From Limanda limanda (taxonomy: Eukaryota > Chordata > Actinopteri > Pleuronectiformes > Pleuronectidae): DNA of 64,000 nucleotides. The stretch is from contig NW_026870430.1 in assembly GCF_963576545.1 (NCBI RefSeq), forward strand, positions 62,001 through 126,000, in the 5' to 3' direction. Shown in pieces: positions 23,170 to 34,753 of this stretch. The position numbers were made by a program, and so were the translations under genes. The notes under the pieces were generated by a model. The model was given only the letters and a program-made list of their open reading frames with translations, was not told where the DNA came from and made no database searches. Within the stretch, counting starts at the first letter, position 1. Each line of letters begins with the position of its first letter.

Positions 23170-26100
23170 ATAACTTTTTTTGTGAAGGTCGGAGAGACTT
23201 GCAAGTAGGCTCTACCCCCACTAAATGGGGTTGCGCGCATCGATCGGTACCATCCTTGAGCTTCTCCGACTTTCGGAAGGGTTAGGGTTAGGGTTAGGGA
23301 TGAAAGCACATAGGAGAAAGAGATATTCTTGAATAACTTTTTTTGTGAAGGTCGGAGAGACTTGCAAGTAGGCTCTACCCCCACTAAATGGGGTAGCGCG
23401 CATCGATCGGTACCATCCTTGAGCTTCTCCGACTTTCGGAAGGGTTAGGGTTAGGGTTAGGGATGAAAGCACATAGGAGAAAGAGATATTCTTGAATAAC
23501 TTTTTTTGTGAAGGTCGGAGAGACTTGCAAGTAGGCTCTACCCCCACTAAATGGGGTAGCGCGCATCGATCAGTACCATCCTTGAGCTTCTCCGACTTTC
23601 GGAAGGGTTAGGGTTAGGGTTAGGGATGAAAGCACATAGGAGAAAGAGATATTCTTGAATAACTTTTTTTGTGAAGGTCGGAGAGACTTGGAAAGTGGTT
23701 GCATCTGGACTAATTTGGGTCCTGCGGATCGATTGGTACCATCCCCGAGCTTGTACGACCTTCGGAAGAGGTCGACCGACGAAATTCCCCCAAATCTGAG
23801 GAGATATTCTTGAATAACTTTTTTTGTGAAGGTCGGAGAGACTTGCAAGTAGGCTTTACCCCCACTAAATGGGGTAGCGCGCATCGATCGGTACCATCCT
23901 TGAGCTTCTCCGACTTTCGGAAGGGTTAGGGTTAGGGTTAGGGATGAAAGCACATAGGAGAAAGAGATATTCTTGAATAACTTTTTTTGTGAAGGTCGGA
24001 GAGACTTGCAAGTAGGCTCTACCCCCACTAAATGGGGTAGCGCGCATCGATCAGTACCATCCTTGAGCTTCTCCGACTTTCGGAAGGGTTAGGGTTAGGG
24101 TTAGGGATGAAAGCACATAGGAGAAAGAGATATTCTTGAATAACTTTTTTTGTGAAGGTCGGAGAGACTTGGAAAGTGGTTGCATCTGGACTAATTTGGG
24201 TCCTGCGGATCGATTGGTACCATCCCCGAGCTTGTACGACCTTCGGAAGAGGTCGACCGACGAAATTCCCCCAAATCTGAGGAGATATTCTTGAATAACT
24301 TTTTTTGTGAAGGTCGGAGAGACTTGCAAGTAGGCTCTACCCCCACTAAATGGGGTTGCGCACATCGATCAGTACCATCCTTGAGCTTCTCCGACTTTCG
24401 GAAGGGTTAGGGTTAGGGTTAGGGATGAAAGCACATAGGAGAAAGAGATATTCTTGAATAACTTTTTTTGTGAAGGTCGGAGAGACTTGCAAGTAGGCTC
24501 TACCCCCACTAAATGGGGTAGCACGCATCGATCGGTACCATCCTTGAGCTTCTCCGACTTTCGGAAGGGTTAGGGTTAGGGTTAGGGATGAAAGCACATA
24601 GGAGAAAGAGATAATCTTGAATAACTTTTTTTGTGAAGGTCGGAGAGACTTGCAAGTAGGCTCTACCCCCACTAAATGGGGTAGCGCGCATCGATCGGTA
24701 CCATCCTTGAGCTTCTCCGACTTTCGGAAGGGTTAGGGTTAGGGTTAGGGATGAAAGCACATAGGAGAAAGAGATATTCTTGAATAACTTTTTTTGTGAA
24801 GGTCGGAGAGACTTGCAAGTAGGCTCTACCCCCACTAAATGGGGTAGCGCGCATCGATCGGTACCATCCTTGAGCTTCTCCGACTTTCGGAAGGGTTAGG
24901 GTTAGGGTTAGGGATGAAAGCACATAGGAGAAAGAGATATTCTTGAATAACTTTTTTTGTGAAGGTCGGAGAGACTTGGAAAGTGGTTGCATCTGGACTA
25001 ATTTGGGTCCTGCGGATAGATTGGTACCATCCCCGAGCTTGTACGACCTTCGGAAGAGGTCGACCGACGAAATTCCCCCAAATCTGAGGAGATATTCTTG
25101 AATAACTTTTTTTGTGAAGGTCGGAGAGACTTGCAAGTAGGCTCTACCCCCACTAAATGGGGTTGCGCGCATCGATCGGTACCATCCTTGAGCTTCTCCG
25201 ACTTTCGGAAGGGTTAGGGTTAGGGTTAGGGATGAAAGCACATAGGAGAAAGAGATATTCTTGAATAACTTTTTTTGTGAAGGTCGGAGAGACTTGCAAG
25301 TAGGCTCTACCCCCACTAAATGGGGTAGCGCGCATCGATCGGTACTATCCTTGAGCTTCTCCGACTTTCGGAAGGGTTAGGGTTAGGGTTAGGGATGAAA
25401 GCACATAGGAGAAAGAGATATTCTTGAATAACTTTTTTTGTGAAGGTCGGAGAGACTTGCAAAGTGGTTGCATCTGGACTAATTTGGGTCCTGCAGATCG
25501 ATTGGTACCATCCCCGAGCTTGTACGACCTTCGGAAGAGGTCGACCGACGAAATTCCCCCAAAATCTGAGGAGATATTCTTGAATAACTTTTTTTGTGAA
25601 GGTCGGAGAGACTTGCAAGTAGGCTCTACCCCCACTAAATGGGGTTGCGCGCATCGATCAGTACCATCCTTGAGCTTCTCCGACTTTCGGAAGGGTTAGG
25701 GTTAGGGTTAGGGATGAAAGCACATAGGAGAAAGAGATATTCTTGAATAACTTTTTTTGTGAAGGTCGGAGAGACTTGCAAGTAGGCTCTACCCCCACTA
25801 AATGGGGTAGCGCGCATCGATCGGTACCATCCTTGAGCTTCTCCGACTTTCGGAAGGGTTAGGGTTAGGGTTAGGGATGAAAGCACATAGGAGAAAGAGA
25901 TATTCTTGAATAACTTTTTTTGTGAAGGTCGGAGAGACTTGCAAGTAGGCTCTACCCCCACTAAATGGGGTAGCGCGCATCGATCGGTACCATCCTTGAG
26001 CTTCTCCGACTTTCGGAAGGGTTAGGGTTAGGGTTAGGGATGAAAGCACATAGGAGAAAGAGATATTCTTGAATAACTTTTTTTGTGAAGGTCGGAGAGA

Positions 26101-28161
26101 CTTGCAAGTAGGCTCTACCCCCACTAAATGGGGTAGCGCGCATCGATCGGTACCATCCTTGAGCTTCTCCGACTTTCGGAAGGGTTAGGGTTAGGGTTAG
26201 GGATGAAAGCACATAGGAGAAAGAGATATTCTTGAATAACTTTTTTTGTGAAGGTCGGAGAGACTTGCAAGTAGGCTCTACCCCCACTAAATGGGGTAGC
26301 GCGCATCGATCGGTACCATCCTTGAGCTTCTCCGACTTTCGGAAGGGTTAGGGTTAGGGTTAGGGATGAAAGCACATAGGAGAAAGAGATATTCTTGAAT
26401 AACTTTTTTTGTGAAGGTCGGAGAGACTTGCAAGTAGGCTCTACCCTCACTAAATGGGGTAGCGCGCATCGATCGGTACCATCCTTGAGCTTCTCCGACT
26501 TTCGGAAGGGTTAGGGTTAGGGTTAGGGATGAAAGCACATAGGAGAAAGAGATATTCTTGAATAACTTTTTTTGTGAAGGTCGGAGAGACTTGGAAAGTG
26601 GTTGCATCTGGACTAATTTGGGTCCTGCGGATCGATTGGTACCATCCCCGAGCTTGTACGACCTTCGGAAGAGGTCGACCGACGAAATTCCCCCAAATCT
26701 GAGGAGATATTCTTGAATAACTTTTTTTGTGAAGGTCGGAGAGACTTGCAAGTAGGCTCTACCCCCACTAAATGGGGTAGCGCGCATCGATCGGTACCAT
26801 CCTTGAGCTTCTCCGACTTTCGGAAGGGTTAGGGTTAGGGATGAAAGCACATAGGAGAAAGAGATATTCTTGAATAACTTTTTTTGTGAAGGTCGGAGAG
26901 ACTTGCAAGTAGGCTCTACCCCCACTAAATGGGGTAGCGCGCATCGATCGGTACCATCCTTGAGCTTCTCCGACTTTCGGAAGGGTTAGGGTTAGGGTTA
27001 GGGATGAAAGCACATAGGAGAAAGAGATATTCTTGAATAACTTTTTTTGTGAAGGTCGGAGAGACTTGGAAAGTGGTTGCATCTGGACTAATTTGGGTCC
27101 TGCAGATCGATTGGTACCATCCCCGAGCTTGTACGACCTTCGGAAGAGGTCGACCGACGAAATTCCCCCAAATCTGAGGAGATATTCTTGAATAACTTTT
27201 TTTGTGAAGGTCGGAGAGACTTGCAAGTAGGCTCTACCCCCACTAAATGGGGTTGCGCGCATCGATCAGTACCATCCTTGAGCTTCTCCGACTTTCGGAA
27301 GGGTTAGGGTTAGGGTTAGGGATGAAAGCACATAGGAGAAAGAGATATTCTTGAATAACTTTTTTTGTGAAGGTCGGAGAGACTTGCAAGTAGGCTCTAC
27401 CCCCACTAAATGGGGTAGCGCGCATCGATCGGTACCATCCTTGAGCTTCTCCGACTTTCGGAAGGGTTAGGGTTAGGGTTAGGGATGAAAGCACATAGGA
27501 GAAAGAGATATTCTTGAATAACTTTTTTTGTGAAGGTCGGAGAGACTTGCAAGTAGGCTCTACCCCCACTAAATGGGGTAGCGCGCATCGATCGGTACCA
27601 TCCTTGAGCTTCTCCGACTTTCGGAAGGGTTAGGGTTAGGGTTAGGGATGAAAGCACATAGGAGAAAGAGATATTCTTGAATAACTTTTTTTGTGAAGGT
27701 CGGAGAGACTTGCAAGTAGGCTCTACCCCCACTAAATGGGGTAGCGCGCATCGATCGGTACCATCCTTGAGCTTCTCCGACTTTCGGAAGGGTTAGGGTT
27801 AGGGTTAGGGATGAAAGCACATAGGAGAAAGAGATATTCTTGAATAACTTTTTTTGTGAAGGTCGGAGAGACTTGCAAGTAGGCTCTACCCCCACTAAAT
27901 GGGGTAGCGCGCATCGATCGGTACCATCCTTGAGCTTCTCCGACTTTCGGAAGGGTTAGGGTTAGGGTTAGGGATGAAAGCACATAGGAGAAAGAGATAT
28001 TCTTGAATAACTTTTTTTGTGAAGGTCGGAGAGACTTGGAAAGTGGTTGCATCTGGACTAATTTGGGTCCTGCGGATCGATTGGTACCATCCCCGAGCTT
28101 GTACGACCTTCGGAAGAGGTCGACCGACGAAATTCCCCCAAATCTGAGGAGATATTCTTGA
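23170..28161 (+). repeat. Block with HOR alpha copy 4 (23814-26716, 2,903 bp)
   Basis: Order: A3 B23659 A2 B24140 A4 B24947 A2 B'25428 A6 B26562 A2 B27037 A5 B28007. The segment from about 22852 to 26873 is repeated almost unchanged 6,598 bp to the right. A26717 is 157 bp. A24458 ends with GATAATCTTGA for GATATTCTTGA, a private change. Confidence 0.9.
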
Positions 28162-31055
28162 ATAACTTTTTTTGTGAAGGTCGGAGAGACTTGCAAGTAG
28201 GCTCTACCCCCACTAAATGGGGTTGCGCGCATCGATCGGTACCATCCTTGAGCTTCTCCGACTTTCGGAAGGGTTAGGGTTAGGGTTAGGGATGAAAGCA
28301 CATAGGAGAAAGAGATATTCTTGAATAACTTTTTTTGTGAAGGTCGGAGAGACTTGCAAGTAGGCTCTACCCCCACTAAATGGGGTAGCGCGCATCGATC
28401 GGTACCATCCTTGAGCTTCTCCGACTTTCGGAAGGGTTAGGGTTAGGGTTAGGGATGAAAGCACATAGGAGAAAGAGATATTCTTGAATAACTTTTTTTG
28501 TGAAGGTCGGAGAGACTTGCAAGTAGGCTCTACCCCCACTAAATGGGGTAGCGCGCATCGATCAGTACCATCCTTGAGCTTCTCCGACTTTCGGAAGGGT
28601 TAGGGTTAGGGTTAGGGATGAAAGCACATAGGAGAAAGAGATATTCTTGAATAACTTTTTTTGTGAAGGTCGGAGAGACTTGGAAAGTGGTTGCATCTGG
28701 ACTAATTTGGGTCCTGCGGATCGATTGGTACCATCCCCGAGCTTGTACGACCTTCGGAAGAGGTCGACCGACGAAATTCCCCCAAATCTGAGGAGATATT
28801 CTTGAATAACTTTTTTTGTGAAGGTCGGAGAGACTTGCAAGTAGGCTTTACCCCCACTAAATGGGGTAGCGCGCATCGATCGGTACCATCCTTGAGCTTC
28901 TCCGACTTTCGGAAGGGTTAGGGTTAGGGTTAGGGATGAAAGCACATAGGAGAAAGAGATATTCTTGAATAACTTTTTTTGTGAAGGTCGGAGAGACTTG
29001 CAAGTAGGCTCTACCCCCACTAAATGGGGTAGCGCGCATCGATCAGTACCATCCTTGAGCTTCTCCGACTTTCGGAAGGGTTAGGGTTAGGGTTAGGGAT
29101 GAAAGCACATAGGAGAAAGAGATATTCTTGAATAACTTTTTTTGTGAAGGTCGGAGAGACTTGGAAAGTGGTTGCATCTGGACTAATTTGGGTCCTGCGG
29201 ATCGATTGGTACCATCCCCGAGCTTGTACGACCTTCGGAAGAGGTCGACCGACGAAATTCCCCCAAATCTGAGGAGATATTCTTGAATAACTTTTTTTGT
29301 GAAGGTCGGAGAGACTTGCAAGTAGGCTCTACCCCCACTAAATGGGGTTGCGCACATCGATCAGTACCATCCTTGAGCTTCTCCGACTTTCGGAAGGGTT
29401 AGGGTTAGGGTTAGGGATGAAAGCACATAGGAGAAAGAGATATTCTTGAATAACTTTTTTTGTGAAGGTCGGAGAGACTTGCAAGTAGGCTCTACCCCCA
29501 CTAAATGGGGTAGCGCGCATCGATCGGTACCATCCTTGAGCTTCTCCGACTTTCGGAAGGGTTAGGGTTAGGGTTAGGGATGAAAGCACATAGGAGAAAG
29601 AGATATTCTTGAATAACTTTTTTTGTGAAGGTCGGAGAGACTTGGAAAGTGGTTGCATCTGGACTAATTTGGGTCCTGCGGATCGATTGGTACCATCCCC
29701 GAGCTTGTACGACCTTCGGAAGAGGTCGACCGACGAAATTCCCCCAAATCTGAGGAGATATTCTTGAATAACTTTTTTTGTGAAGGTCGGAGAGACTTGC
29801 AAGTAGGCTCTACCCCCACTAAATGGGGTTGCGCGCATCGATCGGTACCATCCTTGAGCTTCTCCGACTTTCGGAAGGGTTAGGGTTAGGGTTAGGGATG
29901 AAAGCACATAGGAGAAAGAGATATTCTTGAATAACTTTTTTTGTGAAGGTCGGAGAGACTTGCAAGTAGGCTCTACCCCCACTAAATGGGGTAGCGCGCA
30001 TCGATCGGTACCATCCTTGAGCTTCTCCGACTTTCGGAAGGGTTAGGGTTAGGGTTAGGGATGAAAGCACATAGGAGAAAGAGATATTCTTGAATAACTT
30101 TTTTTGTGAAGGTCGGAGAGACTTGCAAGTAGGCTCTACCCCCACTAAATGGGGTAGCGCGCATCGATCAGTACCATCCTTGAGCTTCTCCGACTTTCGG
30201 AAGGGTTAGGGTTAGGGTTAGGGATGAAAGCACATAGGAGAAAGAGATATTCTTGAATAACTTTTTTTGTGAAGGTCGGAGAGACTTGGAAAGTGGTTGC
30301 ATCTGGACTAATTTGGGTCCTGCGGATCGATTGGTACCATCCCCGAGCTTGTACGACCTTCGGAAGAGGTCGACCGACGAAATTCCCCCAAATCTGAGGA
30401 GATATTCTTGAATAACTTTTTTTGTGAAGGTCGGAGAGACTTGCAAGTAGGCTTTACCCCCACTAAATGGGGTAGCGCGCATCGATCGGTACCATCCTTG
30501 AGCTTCTCCGACTTTCGGAAGGGTTAGGGTTAGGGTTAGGGATGAAAGCACATAGGAGAAAGAGATATTCTTGAATAACTTTTTTTGTGAAGGTCGGAGA
30601 GACTTGCAAGTAGGCTCTACCCCCACTAAATGGGGTAGCGCGCATCGATCAGTACCATCCTTGAGCTTCTCCGACTTTCGGAAGGGTTAGGGTTAGGGTT
30701 AGGGATGAAAGCACATAGGAGAAAGAGATATTCTTGAATAACTTTTTTTGTGAAGGTCGGAGAGACTTGGAAAGTGGTTGCATCTGGACTAATTTGGGTC
30801 CTGCGGATCGATTGGTACCATCCCCGAGCTTGTACGACCTTCGGAAGAGGTCGACCGACGAAATTCCCCCAAATCTGAGGAGATATTCTTGAATAACTTT
30901 TTTTGTGAAGGTCGGAGAGACTTGCAAGTAGGCTCTACCCCCACTAAATGGGGTTGCGCACATCGATCAGTACCATCCTTGAGCTTCTCCGACTTTCGGA
31001 AGGGTTAGGGTTAGGGTTAGGGATGAAAGCACATAGGAGAAAGAGATATTCTTGA
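27844..31055 (+). repeat. 1,606-bp tandem duplication, both copies
   Basis: Copy 1 is 27844-29449 and copy 2 is 29450-31055. Each reads A B A A A B A A B A, with CTTTACC (28806, 30412) and GCGCACATCGATCAG (29287, 30893) at matching places. Confidence 0.88.
28162..29767 (+). repeat. Short block A3 B A2 B A2 B from a 1,606-bp tandem duplication
   Basis: B units start at 28651, 29132 and 29613. The run begins like HOR alpha (CTTTACC in A28806, GCGCACATCGATCAG in A29287) but stops after two A units instead of four, then restarts. Segments 27844-29449 and 29450-31055 match unit for unit at an offset of 1,606 bp, so an unequal exchange inside an A4 run explains the truncated copy. Confidence 0.85.
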
Positions 31056-34000
31056 ATAACTTTTTTTGTGAAGGTCGGAGAGACTTGCAAGTAGGCTCTA
31101 CCCCCACTAAATGGGGTAGCGCGCATCGATCGGTACCATCCTTGAGCTTCTCCGACTTTCGGAAGGGTTAGGGTTAGGGTTAGGGATGAAAGCACATAGG
31201 AGAAAGAGATATTCTTGAATAACTTTTTTTGTGAAGGTCGGAGAGACTTGCAAGTAGGCTCTACCCCCACTAAATGGGGTAGCGCGCATCGATCGGTACC
31301 ATCCTTGAGCTTCTCCGACTTTCGGAAGGGTTAGGGTTAGGGTTAGGGATGAAAGCACATAGGAGAAAGAGATATTCTTGAATAACTTTTTTTGTGAAGG
31401 TCGGAGAGACTTGCAAGTAGGCTCTACCCCCACTAAATGGGGTAGCGCGCATCGATCGGTACCATCCTTGAGCTTCTCCGACTTTCGGAAGGGTTAGGGT
31501 TAGGGTTAGGGATGAAAGCACATAGGAGAAAGAGATATTCTTGAATAACTTTTTTTGTGAAGGTCGGAGAGACTTGGAAAGTGGTTGCATCTGGACTAAT
31601 TTGGGTCCTGCGGATAGATTGGTACCATCCCCGAGCTTGTACGACCTTCGGAAGAGGTCGACCGACGAAATTCCCCCAAATCTGAGGAGATATTCTTGAA
31701 TAACTTTTTTTGTGAAGGTCGGAGAGACTTGCAAGTAGGCTCTACCCCCACTAAATGGGGTTGCGCGCATCGATCGGTACCATCCTTGAGCTTCTCCGAC
31801 TTTCGGAAGGGTTAGGGTTAGGGTTAGGGATGAAAGCACATAGGAGAAAGAGATATTCTTGAATAACTTTTTTTGTGAAGGTCGGAGAGACTTGCAAGTA
31901 GGCTCTACCCCCACTAAATGGGGTAGCGCGCATCGATCGGTACTATCCTTGAGCTTCTCCGACTTTCGGAAGGGTTAGGGTTAGGGTTAGGGATGAAAGC
32001 ACATAGGAGAAAGAGATATTCTTGAATAACTTTTTTTGTGAAGGTCGGAGAGACTTGCAAAGTGGTTGCATCTGGACTAATTTGGGTCCTGCAGATCGAT
32101 TGGTACCATCCCCGAGCTTGTACGACCTTCGGAAGAGGTCGACCGACGAAATTCCCCCAAAATCTGAGGAGATATTCTTGAATAACTTTTTTTGTGAAGG
32201 TCGGAGAGACTTGCAAGTAGGCTCTACCCCCACTAAATGGGGTTGCGCGCATCGATCAGTACCATCCTTGAGCTTCTCCGACTTTCGGAAGGGTTAGGGT
32301 TAGGGTTAGGGATGAAAGCACATAGGAGAAAGAGATATTCTTGAATAACTTTTTTTGTGAAGGTCGGAGAGACTTGCAAGTAGGCTCTACCCCCACTAAA
32401 TGGGGTAGCGCGCATCGATCGGTACCATCCTTGAGCTTCTCCGACTTTCGGAAGGGTTAGGGTTAGGGTTAGGGATGAAAGCACATAGGAGAAAGAGATA
32501 TTCTTGAATAACTTTTTTTGTGAAGGTCGGAGAGACTTGCAAGTAGGCTCTACCCCCACTAAATGGGGTAGCGCGCATCGATCGGTACCATCCTTGAGCT
32601 TCTCCGACTTTCGGAAGGGTTAGGGTTAGGGTTAGGGATGAAAGCACATAGGAGAAAGAGATATTCTTGAATAACTTTTTTTGTGAAGGTCGGAGAGACT
32701 TGCAAGTAGGCTCTACCCCCACTAAATGGGGTAGCGCGCATCGATCGGTACCATCCTTGAGCTTCTCCGACTTTCGGAAGGGTTAGGGTTAGGGTTAGGG
32801 ATGAAAGCACATAGGAGAAAGAGATATTCTTGAATAACTTTTTTTGTGAAGGTCGGAGAGACTTGCAAGTAGGCTCTACCCCCACTAAATGGGGTAGCGC
32901 GCATCGATCGGTACCATCCTTGAGCTTCTCCGACTTTCGGAAGGGTTAGGGTTAGGGTTAGGGATGAAAGCACATAGGAGAAAGAGATATTCTTGAATAA
33001 CTTTTTTTGTGAAGGTCGGAGAGACTTGCAAGTAGGCTCTACCCTCACTAAATGGGGTAGCGCGCATCGATCGGTACCATCCTTGAGCTTCTCCGACTTT
33101 CGGAAGGGTTAGGGTTAGGGTTAGGGATGAAAGCACATAGGAGAAAGAGATATTCTTGAATAACTTTTTTTGTGAAGGTCGGAGAGACTTGGAAAGTGGT
33201 TGCATCTGGACTAATTTGGGTCCTGCGGATCGATTGGTACCATCCCCGAGCTTGTACGACCTTCGGAAGAGGTCGACCGACGAAATTCCCCCAAATCTGA
33301 GGAGATATTCTTGAATAACTTTTTTTGTGAAGGTCGGAGAGACTTGCAAGTAGGCTCTACCCCCACTAAATGGGGTAGCGCGCATCGATCGGTACCATCC
33401 TTGAGCTTCTCCGACTTTCGGAAGGGTTAGGGTTAGGGATGAAAGCACATAGGAGAAAGAGATATTCTTGAATAACTTTTTTTGTGAAGGTCGGAGAGAC
33501 TTGCAAGTAGGCTCTACCCCCACTAAATGGGGTAGCGCGCATCGATCGGTACCATCCTTGAGCTTCTCCGACTTTCGGAAGGGTTAGGGTTAGGGTTAGG
33601 GATGAAAGCACATAGGAGAAAGAGATATTCTTGAATAACTTTTTTTGTGAAGGTCGGAGAGACTTGCAAGTAGGCTCTACCCCCACTAAATGGGGTAGCG
33701 CGCATCGATCGGTACCATCCTTGAGCTTCTCCGACTTTCGGAAGGGTTAGGGTTAGGGTTAGGGATGAAAGCACATAGGAGAAAGAGATATTCTTGAATA
33801 ACTTTTTTTGTGAAGGTCGGAGAGACTTGCAAGTAGGCTCTACCCCCACTAAATGGGGTAGCGCGCATCGATCGGTACCATCCTTGAGCTTCTCCGACTT
33901 TCGGAAGGGTTAGGGTTAGGGTTAGGGATGAAAGCACATAGGAGAAAGAGATATTCTTGAATAACTTTTTTTGTGAAGGTCGGAGAGACTTGCAAGTAGG

Positions 34001-34753
34001 CTCTACCCTCACTAAATGGGGTAGCGCGCATCGATCGGTACCATCCTTGAGCTTCTCCGACTTTCGGAAGGGTTAGGGTTAGGGTTAGGGATGAAAGCAC
34101 ATAGGAGAAAGAGATATTCTTGAATAACTTTTTTTGTGAAGGTCGGAGAGACTTGGAAAGTGGTTGCATCTGGACTAATTTGGGTCCTGCGGATCGATTG
34201 GTACCATCCCCGAGCTTGTACGACCTTCGGAAGAGGTCGACCGACGAAATTCCCCCAAATCTGAGGAGATATTCTTGAATAACTTTTTTTGTGAAGGTCG
34301 GAGAGACTTGCAAGTAGGCTCTACCCCCACTAAATGGGGTAGCGCGCATCGATCGGTACCATCCTTGAGCTTCTCCGACTTTCGGAAGGGTTAGGGTTAG
34401 GGATGAAAGCACATAGGAGAAAGAGATATTCTTGAATAACTTTTTTTGTGAAGGTCGGAGAGACTTGCAAGTAGGCTCTACCCCCACTAAATGGGGTAGC
34501 GCGCATCGATCGGTACCATCCTTGAGCTTCTCCGACTTTCGGAAGGGTTAGGGTTAGGGTTAGGGATGAAAGCACATAGGAGAAAGAGATATTCTTGAAT
34601 AACTTTTTTTGTGAAGGTCGGAGAGACTTGGAAAGTGGTTGCATCTGGACTAATTTGGGTCCTGCAGATCGATTGGTACCATCCCCGAGCTTGTACGACC
34701 TTCGGAAGAGGTCGACCGACGAAATTCCCCCAAATCTGAGGAGATATTCTTGA
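29768..34753 (+). repeat. Block with HOR alpha copy 5 (30412-33314, 2,903 bp)
   Basis: Order: A3 B30257 A2 B30738 A4 B31545 A2 B'32026 A6 B33160 A5 B34124 A2 B34599. A31056 lacks the GTAGCACGC change of earlier copies. The A5 B34124 part arose by a 964-bp tandem duplication (32508-33471 with 33472-34435), which also copied the ACCCTCAC unit and the 157-bp A unit. A33315 and A34279 are 157 bp. Confidence 0.88.
32508..34435 (+). repeat. 964-bp tandem duplication, both copies
   Basis: Copy 1 is 32508-33471 and copy 2 is 33472-34435. Each reads A A A A B A(157), with ACCCTCAC in the fourth A (32997, 33961). Offsets are constant across the block. Confidence 0.88.
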
